Assembly: GCF_014207375.1 (NCBI RefSeq)
Contig: NZ_JACHEE010000020.1
Coordinates: 1 to 59,522, forward strand
Length of the DNA: 59,522 bases
From: Arthrobacter sp. AZCC_0090
GTDB taxonomy: Bacteria; Actinomycetota; Actinomycetes; Actinomycetales; Micrococcaceae
Reading direction: 5' to 3'
How positions within the stretch are numbered: position 1 is the stretch's first letter; the number at the start of each line of letters is the position of its first letter. The position numbers and the translations under genes were made by a program. This document shows, one piece after another, positions 1 to 9,216 of the stretch. The notes beneath the pieces were generated by a model that did no database searches, was not told where the DNA came from, and was given only the letters and a program-made list of their open reading frames with translations.

Positions 1-325
1 TGGCGACGACGCGCTGCGATTGGTCGAAGACGCCGTTGCCCTGGCCCATGCCGGGGCATTTTGCGTCCTCATGGAAATGGTCCCCGCGGACGCTGCTGCG
101 GCAGTGGACGCAGCAGTGTCGGTGCCGACGATCGGCATCGGCGCCGGTAATGTCACTACGGGCCAGGTTCTGGTCTGGCAGGACATGGCCGGGCTTCGGG
201 GCGGCAGGATGGCCAAGTTCGTCAAGCAGTACGCCGACCTCCGGACCTCACTCAGCGACGCCGCCAAGGCATACGGAGAAGAAGTGCGTTCGGGCCAGTT
301 TCCGGGACCCGAGCACTCCTTCTAG
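1..325 (+). CDS. panB: 3-methyl-2-oxobutanoate hydroxymethyltransferase, 3' part
   Basis: C-terminal 107 or so residues of PanB, which transfers a hydroxymethyl group from 5,10-methylene-tetrahydrofolate to 2-oxoisovalerate to give ketopantoate in pantothenate synthesis. The frame is open from base 2, so the gene begins upstream of the window. Visible family features are the VLMEMVPA strand, the PTIGIGAG loop, TTGQVLVWQDM, and the C-terminal FPGPEHSF. The frame is clean and ends in TAG, so this copy looks functional as far as it can be seen. A second, broken copy lies on the opposite strand at the far end of the window. Confidence 0.93.
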   Translation, partial: GDDALRLVEDAVALAHAGAFCVLMEMVPADAAAAVDAAVSVPTIGIGAGNVTTGQVLVWQDMAGLRGGRMAKFVKQYADLRTSLSDAAKAYGEEVRSGQFPGPEHSF

Positions 326-547
326 TGGCTACATGTAATGTCGGGCAACAGCCTTCGTCGACGTGAACTTCCTCATTCCCGGCCGGCGCGTGCAGGGCAT
401 CACCTTGGGCTACAGCGAAATCGAAAGCTGATACCGGCGCTTGTCTCGCTCGTTGAAGCCGTCGGATTCCCGGTGAATAAAGCTCGTGACCACCTACAAG
501 CTGGAAGACATAAACCAGGCCGTGGACGACCCTTCTATGACGGGAAG

Positions 548-1596
548 TCAAGCCAGGAGTGTCTGGAGTTGGCGGAAGATCTGTCTGGCGATGAAGCGCT
601 TGAGGCAGCGGCGCATTTCCCGTGGGCTCTTTCCTTCCGCGGTGCGTCGCTCGATGTAGGCGCGAGTGGCGGGGTCTGTGAGGCTTCTGGTCCTGGCGAC
701 GACGTCCAGTGCGCGGTTGAGCTGCTGGTCACCGTAGCGGTTGAGCCTGTGCCTATTCGTGTTGCCCGAGGATGCCGGGATGGGGCTGGCGCCGGCGAGG
801 GCTGCGAAGGCCGCTTCCGAGCGGACCCTGCCGTGGTGCGAATACGAGGCGAGGATGATCGCCGCGGTCACCGGGCCTACCCCGGAGATGTCCAGGATTC
901 CCGGAGCCATGAGCTGGACATGTTCAGCAAGGGCCCGCTGGTTGTCCTCCAGTTCCGTGCCGAGTGTAATGACGGCGGAGGCGAGGCGCCGCGCCTCGGC
1001 CCGTGCAACGGCGGCGGCCGCTCCGTCACCCGGTCTTGCCCGCCAGCCCTGGACCGTCGTGACCTGGGCAGCGGTCAGCGGGGAGCGTGCATCGATTCCC
1101 AGATCGAGAGTCCGCAACAGAGCGGTCAGCGCGTTGCGCGCATCGGTACGCCGGGTGTCCATCGAGCGCCGGGCAGCCAGAAGGATTCGCAGTGCGTCCC
1201 TGAGGCCCTCGGACCTGGGGCTGACGAGTTCGGTCGTCGCCGTCTTCCCGGGACGGTCCGGCAGGGGCGACGGCGTCGATCGTCGGATTTGCCGTGGGCG
1301 CGACGGGATTGCCGCCGGGGCGGCCTGGCCTCGCAGACAACGAAGCACTCAACCTCGAGCAGGCGCGTCAGGCGTGCCCCGTAGGAGCTCGTCCCCTCGA
1401 CAGCGGCCAGGACGTTCCCCGTCGGGGTGCGGCGCCGGATCCATTCCACCGCCCGGCTCATGCCCGCCCCGGTGGTGGGAAACGTTTCGGTCCCGATTAC
1501 CGCGCCCGTAGTGGCGGCGAGCATTGAGAATGTGTGGGTCCTGGCGTGCGTGTCCACGCCGACGACGTGTGTGTACTGCTCTGCGACTATGGTCAT
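548..1596 (-). pseudogene. IS110-family transposase, frameshifted
   Basis: Remnant of an IS110-type (DEDD/RuvC-like) transposase. The N-terminal part, starting at ATG 1596 behind an AGGAG site, carries GVDTHARTHTFSML (first Asp) and VEGTSSYG (Glu). The C-terminal part, in another frame at about 1250-548, has the helix-hairpin-helix signature ISGVGPVTAAIILA and the downstream Transposase_20 region. The middle (about 1240-1350) passes through a third frame, so at least two frameshifts separate the halves and the enzyme should be inactive. The C-terminal half is otherwise intact, so the decay looks recent. IS110 elements have no classic terminal inverted repeats, and I cannot place the outer ends exactly. 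Confidence 0.88.
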
Positions 1597-1865
1597 TTGC
1601 TTGCTCCTGTCCGAAATGTCTGATCGGAACCAGCCGGGAGGGATCACACCGAGGCAAATCTCTAACGGGTTACGCAGCACCACCGGGGCGACGCGGACAG
1701 CCTTCTATAAAGCCATTGGAGTGGGCCGGCTGCTCCCGGGCCCTCCGGGCGGACAGGTCGTCTATAAGACACCGCAGGGCGGGTCAGATATGAAGGGGGT
1801 CACGCCCGGTGGTCCCGGAAGCAGTCTGCCAACCAACCTCGGGCTGGTCACAACCCATTAGAGAT
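1597..1865 (-). ncRNA. IS110 5' non-coding region, candidate bridge RNA
   Basis: About 270 bases upstream of the IS110 transposase start contain no gene. They carry an inverted pair at 1658-1674 and 1849-1865 (17 positions, 14 matching) and two related internal blocks reading TTATAGA followed by CTGTCCGC on the minus strand. IS110-group elements are known to encode a structured bridge RNA in the long non-coding end upstream of the transposase. Position and repeat structure fit, but I have not folded the sequence or matched it to a known RNA, so this is an inference. Confidence 0.35.
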
Positions 1866-2142
1866 ATGAAGGCAGGCGCCACCATCAAGCCGGTCTTCGT
1901 CCTCTAGGAATGGGCGGTGACGGTCGCGTTCCCTGCCTGCAGCGAAGCAGCCGTTACCGCTTGCCGACTTCACAACATGGGCGATGACGAAAAACGGAAG
2001 CCATTGATCATGCAGTAAGCCCCGGACAGCACCATGAACGAGAAGCGAGGAACAAACATCGTTCAAACTAAGGAAGGAAGCCCCGGCCGCACCGTCGGTC
2101 TCCAACGGCTCAGCCCGGTCGGGTCGTATGACGTGGAGTTTT

Positions 2143-2176
2143 GCAGCGACCCGAATTAGGCAGTGACCCGAATTAG
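2143..2176. repeat. tandem 17-bp repeat
   Basis: Two adjacent 17-base units, GCAGCGACCCGAATTAG and GCAGTGACCCGAATTAG, with one mismatch. Repeated subterminal motifs like this occur at the ends of some insertion sequences (IS21-type ends for example), but no transposase is next to it. It may be a leftover element end or a regulator site. Confidence 0.7.
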
Positions 2177-2508
2177 CAAGTTGGGCTGCACGTGGGAAAG
2201 CCTGCCACTACCGCAGCCGCAATGATGATAACCGACCCTAACAGTGGACGTTTGCGGAGCCGGTAGGGGGATACCCACGGTGGCACCGGGTAAGAAGGAA
2301 CCGTGCCCAGATCTCGTGTGGTCAGCGGAGAGGCACTGAATTCGTCGCGATAATTGATGATCCGCTGATCACCCAGTGCTTCCTCGCAGCTATCGGCGGA
2401 TCGTCCGTGTAGTAGCCCACACCGCGTCGGTTGCCTTCCGGCCGACGGAACTTCAAGGGCTTATGAGATGCAAGTTTGGCATTGGTACTTAGACCCTATT
2501 CCAGCAAT

Positions 2509-2550
2509 TCGTGCTTGTAGTGGAGCAAAAACTCGTGCCGGTAGTGGAGC
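2509..2550. repeat. imperfect 18-bp direct repeat
   Basis: TCGTGCTTGTAGTGGAGC (2509-2526) and TCGTGCCGGTAGTGGAGC (2533-2550) match at 16 of 18 positions with a 24-base period. The copies lie downstream of pntB on the gene-poor side. With the tandem repeat at 2143 they may mark the two ends of a lost insertion sequence. Confidence 0.65.
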
Positions 2551-2803
2551 CCTATCCAGGGTGATGCTGTAATCTCATCGATGTTGAGAGCAGGCAGGTA
2601 CGCTGGTGCTTCTTCGGCCCGCGGTGTCGGCTCGGGCACGCCTGGTTGGCACGCCTTCTGGACGGGGCTACTTGGCGGAACCCGGCTTCTGGGCATGGCA
2701 TTTCTCTTCTCGTTAGTGGCATCGGCTATATGTATGAACGGAAGCGTGTCAGCAGGGCGGACGAAGGTGACCTGGCGACCGGAATACACCAGAAGCTGTT
2801 CTG

Positions 2804-4276
2804 TTAGAACGCTTTGAGGATGTCTTCGACGCGTTGTTTGGCGTCGCCGAAGAGCATCTGGGAGTTGTCGCGGAAGAACAGGGGGTTCTGGACGCCGGCG
2901 TAGCCTGCGGCCATGGATCTCTTGAACACGACGACGTTCTCGGCTTCCCATACGCGCAGGACGGGCATGCCGGCGATGGGGCTTCCCGGGTCTTCGGCGG
3001 CGGCGGGGTTCACGGTGTCGTTGGCTCCGATAACGAGAACGACCGAGGTATCGCCGAGGTCATCGTTGATTTCGTCCATTTCCAGGACGATGTCGTAGGG
3101 GACTTTCGCTTCGGCGAGGAGCACGTTCATGTGTCCGGGCAAGCGTCCGGCGACCGGGTGGATGCCGAACCGTACGTTCACGCCGCGTTCGCGGAGCTGG
3201 TGGGCGAGTTCGGCGACGGGGTACTGGGCCTGGGCGACTGCCATGCCGTAGCCGGGGGTAATGACGACGCTGGATGCGTTGGACAGTAGCTCGGCGGTTG
3301 CCTGGGCGGTGATTTCGCGGTGTTGGCCGTAGTCGGCGTCCCCTCCCGTCGGGGCGGCGATGCCGAAGCCGCCGGCGATCACGGAGATGAAGGACCGGTT
3401 CATGGCCTTGCACATGATGTAGGACAGGTAGGCGCCGGAGGAGCCGACCAGGGCACCGGTGATAATGAGGAGGTCGTTGTTGAGCAGGAAACCCGCGGCT
3501 GCTGCGGCCCAGCCGGAGTAGCTGTTGAGCATCGAGACGACGACGGGCATGTCGCCGCCGCCGATGGAAGCCACAAGGTGCCAGCCCAGTGCCAGGGCAA
3601 GGGCAGTGACGACAACCAGCAGCCACAACTGGGAGTCATTGACGTACCAGACCGTGAGCGCGACAAATGCGATCAAGGCGCCGAGGTTGATGGCGTTCTT
3701 TCCGGGCAACATCAGCGGCGATGACTTCATCCGTGCCGAGAGTTTGAGGAACGCGACGATTGAGCCGGTGAAGGTGACCGCTCCGATGAACACGCCGATG
3801 AACACCTCGGCGTGGTGGACGGCCGTCAACGCCCCGGGCAGGTCCGGGGCTTCAAGGTGCCCGTTCCAGCCGACGAGCACTGCCGCGAGGCCAACGAAGC
3901 TGTGGAGCAGGGCGATGAGTTCGGGCATGCCCGTCATTTGAACGACGCGGGCGCGCCACAACCCGATGGCGCCGCCCACCAGCACCGCGGCCACGAGCAA
4001 GACCAGCCCGGTGAACCCTGCTCCTGTCCCCCAGGCACCCTGGAGGGTCAGCCAGATGGTGGCCGCGAGCGCGATCACCATGCCGGCGATGCCGTACATG
4101 ACCCCGGCGCGGGCCTTCTCATGCTTGCTCAGCCCGGCAAGGCTGAGGATAAACAGCAGGGCCGCGACAATGTAGGCCGCCCCCGCCATGGATTCTGCGG
4201 TCCAGGGACCGGAGACGGTATCAGACACGGTGAGGCTCCTCGTTAATGTTCGTGCTGCTTCGGTGACGGCGCTCAT
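2804..4276 (-). CDS. pntB: NAD(P) transhydrogenase subunit beta
   Basis: Membrane subunit of the proton-translocating transhydrogenase, which drives hydride transfer from NADH to NADP+ with the proton gradient. The 490-residue product has about nine hydrophobic segments in residues 25-270. The C-terminal NADP-binding domain III follows, with VVITPGYGMAVAQAQ (about 335), the GANDTVNPAA segment and WEAENVVVFKRSMAAGYAGV, which are typical of PntB. The start ATG overlaps the pntA stop by four bases (ATGA), so translation is probably coupled. In this setting the pair would supply NADPH to the many monooxygenases nearby, though it is a common housekeeping operon. Confidence 0.95.
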   Translation of the reverse strand: MSAVTEAARTLTRSLTVSDTVSGPWTAESMAGAAYIVAALLFILSLAGLSKHEKARAGVMYGIAGMVIALAATIWLTLQGAWGTGAGFTGLVLLVAAVLVGGAIGLWRARVVQMTGMPELIALLHSFVGLAAVLVGWNGHLEAPDLPGALTAVHHAEVFIGVFIGAVTFTGSIVAFLKLSARMKSSPLMLPGKNAINLGALIAFVALTVWYVNDSQLWLLVVVTALALALGWHLVASIGGGDMPVVVSMLNSYSGWAAAAAGFLLNNDLLIITGALVGSSGAYLSYIMCKAMNRSFISVIAGGFGIAAPTGGDADYGQHREITAQATAELLSNASSVVITPGYGMAVAQAQYPVAELAHQLRERGVNVRFGIHPVAGRLPGHMNVLLAEAKVPYDIVLEMDEINDDLGDTSVVLVIGANDTVNPAAAEDPGSPIAGMPVLRVWEAENVVVFKRSMAAGYAGVQNPLFFRDNSQMLFGDAKQRVEDILKAF

Positions 4277-5838
4277 CCGTTGACCCGGTTTCCTCGGGAG
4301 AACATCGCGAGCATGCGCCGCGTGACGGCGAAGCCACCGAAGATGTTGATGCTGGCCAGCAGGACCGCAACGGCGGCAAGGGCCTGCATGGGGAGGTTGC
4401 CGGAAGTGATCTGCAGCAGCGCCCCGACGACGATGATTCCCGAGATGGCGTTCGTGACCGACATCAGCGGCGTGTGCAGCGCATGATGGACTTTCCCGAT
4501 GACGTAGAACCCGACCACGACCGAGAGCATCAGCACCGTGAAGTGCTGCGGCAACGGTGCCGGCGCGATCGCGTTGATCACGAAAAGGACCGCGATGCCC
4601 GCGGCAACGAGCCCGGCCTTACCGGCCCGGCTGAGCCCCTTCTTCTTCGATGCCTTGCCGGCAGCGGACTCCCCCGCACCCGCGGTGTCAGTCTTCACCG
4701 CAGGCGCGGCGGAGACCTGGACCGGCGGCGGCGGCCAGGTCTTCTCACCGTCGCGCACCACCGTCACCGAGCGCTGCACCACATCATCGAAGTCAATCCT
4801 CAGCTGCCCGTCCTTCTCCTTGGTCAGGAGCTTGAGCAGGTTCAGCATGTTGGTCCCGTACAGCTGGGACGCTTGTGCCGGCAGCCGGGCCGGGAGGTCG
4901 GTGTAGCCCAGGATCACGACGCCGTTGTCCGTTACCACGCGTTCCCCGGCGACCGAGCCTTCCACGTTCCCGCCCTGGCCTGCGGCCATGTCAACGATCA
5001 CGCTTCCTGGTTTCATGCCGGCCACATCCTCGGCCGTGAGCAGCTTCGGCGCGGGACGTCCCGGGATCAGTGCCGTGGTGATGATGATGTCAACATCTTG
5101 GGCCTGTTCGGAGTAAATCTCCGCCGCCCGGGCGTTGTACGCCTCGGACGTGGCCTTGGCGTACCCGTCGGAAGACGTCATGACCTCCTCGACCTCCACC
5201 TTGAGGTAGGTTCCGCCGATGGACTTCACCTGGTCAGCCACCTCCGGCCGCGGGTCAGTAGCGCGTACGACCGCACCCAGGCTGCTCGCCGCCCCGATCG
5301 CCGCCAGGCCGGCCACCCCGGCCCCCGCAACCAGTACCTTCGCCGGCGGGACCTTGCCAGCGGCGGTCACCTGCCCGGTGAAAAACCATCCAAATTCGTG
5401 TGCTGCCTCAATCACGGCCCGGTAACCGGCAATGTTCGCCATCGAACTGAGCACGTCCATCGACTGTGCCCGGGAGATCCGCGGCACCGCGTCCAACGCA
5501 AGCGCCGTGATCGGCCGTGCCGCCAAAGCCTCCACCAGCTCCGGCCTCAAGCCCGGGCTCAGCGACCCGATCAGGGTTGCCCCGACGGCCAGACGGCCGA
5601 TCTCTTCCTCCGTGGGCGCGTTCACCCGCAGCACCACTTCGCTGCCCCATGCCTCGTCCGCGCCCACAATCACGGCACCCGCCGCAGCATACGAGTCGTC
5701 CGCGAAGGACGCCGACTCCCCGGCGCCCTTCTCGACCACCACCTCGTAACCCAACTCCAACAACTGTCTGACGGTGACTGGCGTCGCCGCGACCCTTGTC
5801 TCTTGGCCTAACTCCGCCACAATCCCGATACGTGTCAC
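4273..5838 (-). CDS. pntA: NAD(P) transhydrogenase subunit alpha (fused form)
   Basis: Soluble NAD(H)-binding domain I plus the C-terminal membrane helices, 521 residues, first gene of the pntAB pair. Residues 1-140 form the alanine dehydrogenase/PNT N-terminal domain (RIGIVAELGQETRVAATP). Residues about 165-195 hold the NAD fold KVLVAGAGVAGLAAIGAAS. A linker rich in Pro and Ala follows at about 365-400, then three to four hydrophobic helices. This is the single-polypeptide alpha form as in E. coli rather than the split alpha1/alpha2 form. The start is GTG 5838, with GAGAGAG six bases upstream. Confidence 0.95.
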   Translation of the reverse strand: MTRIGIVAELGQETRVAATPVTVRQLLELGYEVVVEKGAGESASFADDSYAAAGAVIVGADEAWGSEVVLRVNAPTEEEIGRLAVGATLIGSLSPGLRPELVEALAARPITALALDAVPRISRAQSMDVLSSMANIAGYRAVIEAAHEFGWFFTGQVTAAGKVPPAKVLVAGAGVAGLAAIGAASSLGAVVRATDPRPEVADQVKSIGGTYLKVEVEEVMTSSDGYAKATSEAYNARAAEIYSEQAQDVDIIITTALIPGRPAPKLLTAEDVAGMKPGSVIVDMAAGQGGNVEGSVAGERVVTDNGVVILGYTDLPARLPAQASQLYGTNMLNLLKLLTKEKDGQLRIDFDDVVQRSVTVVRDGEKTWPPPPVQVSAAPAVKTDTAGAGESAAGKASKKKGLSRAGKAGLVAAGIAVLFVINAIAPAPLPQHFTVLMLSVVVGFYVIGKVHHALHTPLMSVTNAISGIIVVGALLQITSGNLPMQALAAVAVLLASINIFGGFAVTRRMLAMFSRGNRVNG

Positions 5839-6346
5839 GTTTACTCTCTCTCATCCATCCAACATGCCCGGGGCGGATTCCGCTGCCCGGCCAAAACCCG
5901 CGTATGTTCATTTCCTCGGAGGCGCTGTCAGCAAGACGGTGACCGCTCCTGTATCTCCTCAACTTGGCCGCCCCTTTGGTCGTCATAAGCCGGAGGCGAC
6001 AAGGTAAGGCCGGTACGGTGTAATAGCTCCCTGGATTGGAGGAGGGGCGGCCATCGTAGCGCAGCACGTCGTCAGGGGTGCGACCTCGCCGGACCGGAGA
6101 GCCTAGTTGCCGGACACGAGGAAGGAAGCCGAAGTCAGGCACCCGTGCCGGCCACATGGTCTCTGCGCAGCTGACCTTGAAACGGCGCCGTTGTCGTTTG
6201 TCAATCCCATCCGGACTCCCGTTGATGATCTCCTGGCTGGCAGCGGCCTAGAGGCACTTGGCCTTTCCCTGAGCACCCTGTCAGGGGAACCGTCGAATCC
6301 GACCGTCCGTCAGACACTCAGCCGGCTGAATCACCAATCTCAGCAG
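5839..6346. other. intergenic, pnt promoter side, no gene seen
   Basis: About 500 bases between the pntA start and the stop of the CoA-transferase gene. Because both flanking genes are on the minus strand, the part nearest 5839-5950 should hold the pnt promoter. I see no tRNA, repeat or recognisable coding remnant. The open frames here have no family resemblance. Confidence 0.5.
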
Positions 6347-9022
6347 TCACGACAGATTCCTCGCCTCGACCTGCTCACGTGATCCCTCGATGACTCCGTC
6401 TCTTGCCAGGAGTTCAATTTCGTCATTAGTCAGGGAGAGGATTTCCTTGAGGACAAACCAGGTGTCCTCACCGTAGCTGGGGGCGTGCCGATCAAATTTT
6501 CCACCTATGTAGGAAGGTGTTCCGCTCAGCCTGCCAGCGAGCTCACGCACGGGCCAGGTGCCGATTTCGGATTGATTCAGGTCCACCAGCCACTCAAGAT
6601 GCTTTAGCTGCGGATCCGATTCGACTCGGTCTGCAGCCGTTTGGCAGACGCCCGCAGGAACCGACCGGGCCTGGAGTGCAGCCATAAGCTCGAAGCCGTC
6701 CCGGCCGGCCGTCGCCGCCTGGATCTCGGCTTCGAGCTCTTCTTGGTGGGCGAGCCGGCTTTCCAGGGTCACGAAGCGAGAGTCTGAGAGCAGATCCTGG
6801 CGGCCCAACTCGCCCACGAGCTGCGCCCATTGCGGATTGTCGAAAACCGAGATGGCGATCCACCGGTCGATCCCTGCGGTGCGGAACGCGCCACTGGGCG
6901 CCGCCGCCTTGTAGGGAGAACGGTTGCCGATCCTGGCCCATGGTCGTCCGTTGACCACGAAGTCCAAGGTCGCAGTTCCGGAGTGGTAGATTCCTGCCTC
7001 GGTTTGGGAAGAGTCGATCCAGCACCCCTCACCCGTCAGCCGCTGGCGGTACACGCCTGCCATCATCGCCATGGCCATCTGATAGGCGCCCACCCAGTCG
7101 AGGTAGGAGTACCCGATTCCGGCTGGAGCATAAGGCTCAGGGAGGCCCGACATCTCGGTCAGCCCAGAGAACGCCTGCGCCGTCGGACCGAAGCTCCGCA
7201 GGTTGCCAAAGGTCCCCTTCTGCCCGAATCCCGATTGCTGCACATACACGATCCGGGGGTTGATTTCCTTTAGCCGCTCATACCCGAAGCCCATCCGCTC
7301 CATGGTGCCTGGAGAGAAGCCCTCAATGATGACGTCCGCCTCGCGGATGAGGTCGGTTAGTATCCGTTTTCCCTCTTCGGATTTCAGATTGAGCCCCAAC
7401 CCCAACTTACCGGCGTTTATTTCGCCGAAGGCCCCACTGCGGTTGAGGCTTTCTCCGCGCTGGGCAAAGATGGGTCCTGTCGCGGCGTCGCGTTCCGCTT
7501 TGCCCCCCGGCGGAACAATCCCGGAACCGAGCCGCATACCGTCGATGCGTGAACTGTGCTCGACCTTGATCACCTCGGCGCCGTGGGCGGCGAAGAAACG
7601 TCCGGCACCCGCGCTCGCGAGCATCCAAGCGAGATCGACAACGCGAATTCCGTCCAGGGCAAACGGCTTCCCGTGAGCGCTGAGGGCGCCGGTGCGGCGG
7701 GGCGGCCCGGCCGGATGAGCGGAGGGAGTACCCAGCTTCCTCGGCAGCGAAGCACGAAGGCTTGTGCCGTGCTCGTTATGAAGGGGTGCACGCGGACCGG
7801 CCTGCCACTGGGTGTTGCTCGCACACCATCGCCCGGTGACCTGGGTGAACGTCTTGCCCAACTCCGGGTATGCGACCTCACTGAAAGTGCTGCGTATTTT
7901 CCAGTGCTCGTCCGCCAGGTTCTCTTCAGGCCGGCGGACCGGAGCCCACGTCATTCCCTGTGCTTGGCCTGCTTTCCAGATGTCCCGATCGTACTTATAC
8001 GCGCCGACCATCCGGTTGATGACATCCTGGAGGTGCTGGGCGTTCGTCGGCTCTGACAGCGCCCCTGGTTCGGCATACTTGGCGTCCGCTATGTCTTCTT
8101 CGGAGCCGAATTCCCGCAACACGGCGAGCATCTGCTCTGCTGAGCCGCCGAATCCTTCCAAGTACGTGCGGTAGGCCAGCACCCAGCGTCCGTCCTTGGA
8201 CCGTGCATTGGGATTGACGGTCGTTGCGGGAAGGCCGTTCTTTCCCACCGGCGCCGCCAACGAATGCCGCGAAGTCTGCCTGGCGTGCTCCTGGCGCGCG
8301 TAGATCCAACTCGGGACATCTGTCTCCGTATTCTTGCTCACGGCGTCGTGGACTGCCGTCGCCATGGACTGCCCTTCGCCCGTCTCAAGCCGGTAGTTGA
8401 GCGCCGCCAGTAGCTGGATAACGGTGAGATCGCCGGTGATATGGTAACTGTGCCAAAGTTGGGGCGCGATCGGCTGCGTATCGTAATCGCCGAGCGGCGT
8501 CCGGTCATATCCACAATTCATCATCACGCCCCCAAGGGCGAGGTGTACGAGGTCGCTGCTGACATAGTCCGCCCACGGACCATCATCACCGAAGGGGCTG
8601 ATCCTCGCGTAGATAAGGCCGCGGTTGCGCTGGCGGAGGACGTCGCCGCCGATGCCTCGGTCATTCAGGTAACTTCGGTGCCGGGTGTCGATCACTATGT
8701 CGGCAGAGTCGCACAGGAGCTTAAACTCCTCGCGGCCCTCCTGACTGTCGAGGTCGATGGAAATGGATTTCTTACCGAGGTTGTAATGCCAGAAATAGAG
8801 GCTTCGCTCAGGATCCGGCTGATCCCCGTAGAACGGCCCATAACTGCGTGTCGCTTCGCCCTCGGGCGGTTCTACCTTGATCACTTCAGCGCCGAGGCCC
8901 GCCAGGACGCGGCCGCAGAATTCGCCCAGTTCGTCCGCGAGCTCGATCACCCGGACACCCGACAGGAACCCCTTGGCCGCAGGTTCACTGCTGCCTGCTC
9001 GTGAATGAGTTTCAGATGGCAT
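6347..9022 (-). CDS. tandem two-domain CaiB/BaiF (family III) CoA-transferase
   Basis: 891-residue fusion of two family III CoA-transferase domains, each normally about 400 residues. Domain 1 (about 18-440) begins GVRVIELADELGEFCGRVLAGLGA with VIKVEPP. Domain 2 (about 460-890) begins GIRVVDLAWMLASAGAGRFFAAHGA with VIKVEHS. Such enzymes move CoA between carboxylic acids and would activate a pathway acid without ATP. Domain 1 keeps an Asp at about 157 (VSSDLVHLALGG), where the family's catalytic Asp lies. The equivalent stretch in domain 2 reads FGPTAQAFSG and appears to lack it. The chosen start is ATG 9022, six bases after GGAG; an upstream in-frame extension to 9202 runs into the promoter region. 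It is divergent from the LysR gene, which probably controls it. Confidence 0.85.
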   Translation of the reverse strand: MPSETHSRAGSSEPAAKGFLSGVRVIELADELGEFCGRVLAGLGAEVIKVEPPEGEATRSYGPFYGDQPDPERSLYFWHYNLGKKSISIDLDSQEGREEFKLLCDSADIVIDTRHRSYLNDRGIGGDVLRQRNRGLIYARISPFGDDGPWADYVSSDLVHLALGGVMMNCGYDRTPLGDYDTQPIAPQLWHSYHITGDLTVIQLLAALNYRLETGEGQSMATAVHDAVSKNTETDVPSWIYARQEHARQTSRHSLAAPVGKNGLPATTVNPNARSKDGRWVLAYRTYLEGFGGSAEQMLAVLREFGSEEDIADAKYAEPGALSEPTNAQHLQDVINRMVGAYKYDRDIWKAGQAQGMTWAPVRRPEENLADEHWKIRSTFSEVAYPELGKTFTQVTGRWCASNTQWQAGPRAPLHNEHGTSLRASLPRKLGTPSAHPAGPPRRTGALSAHGKPFALDGIRVVDLAWMLASAGAGRFFAAHGAEVIKVEHSSRIDGMRLGSGIVPPGGKAERDAATGPIFAQRGESLNRSGAFGEINAGKLGLGLNLKSEEGKRILTDLIREADVIIEGFSPGTMERMGFGYERLKEINPRIVYVQQSGFGQKGTFGNLRSFGPTAQAFSGLTEMSGLPEPYAPAGIGYSYLDWVGAYQMAMAMMAGVYRQRLTGEGCWIDSSQTEAGIYHSGTATLDFVVNGRPWARIGNRSPYKAAAPSGAFRTAGIDRWIAISVFDNPQWAQLVGELGRQDLLSDSRFVTLESRLAHQEELEAEIQAATAGRDGFELMAALQARSVPAGVCQTAADRVESDPQLKHLEWLVDLNQSEIGTWPVRELAGRLSGTPSYIGGKFDRHAPSYGEDTWFVLKEILSLTNDEIELLARDGVIEGSREQVEARNLS

Positions 9023-9216
9023 CATTGGCTCCGATTCGTCTTCCGGCCACGCCGCGCCTCCAGGCACGATGGTCCAGAATAGTCCCACATGTTCCGTCCA
9101 CCCTAGGCTAAAGAATCTATTCCTGGCAAACGATGACATTCTTTGGGATTTTGATAAGAAAGAGGAGTTGCGTCTCGCCGAGATGCCCGGATCGCAGCCC
9201 ATGCCAAGATGGGGGC
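9023..9216. promoter_or_regulatory. divergent promoter region, CoA-transferase / LysR
   Basis: The 194 bases separate two divergently transcribed genes, the usual layout for a LysR regulator and its target. The stretch 9105-9170 is locally AT-rich and contains AAAGAAT (9110-9116) and ATTCTTT (9138-9144), a 7-bp inverted pair 21 bases apart. This could be part of the regulator's site. No classic T-N11-A box is convincing. Confidence 0.4.

Larger units (their letters stand above)
1866..2803. other. gene-poor stretch, no recognisable gene
   Basis: About 0.9 kb between the IS110 remnant and pntB. Open frames here are short and their translations resemble no family I know. The only clear structure is two sets of tandem short repeats (near 2143-2176 and 2509-2550), annotated separately. 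The stretch may be insertion-sequence debris. Confidence 0.6.

Noticed and set aside
338..1511. Long plus-strand open frames over the IS110 region
   Set aside because: They are antisense shadows of the transposase in high-GC DNA; their translations are Arg/Gly-rich with no family pattern.
4474..5811. 445-codon plus-strand frame opposite pntA
   Set aside because: PntA on the minus strand has clear family motifs throughout, while the plus-strand frame is His/Arg-rich shadow sequence.
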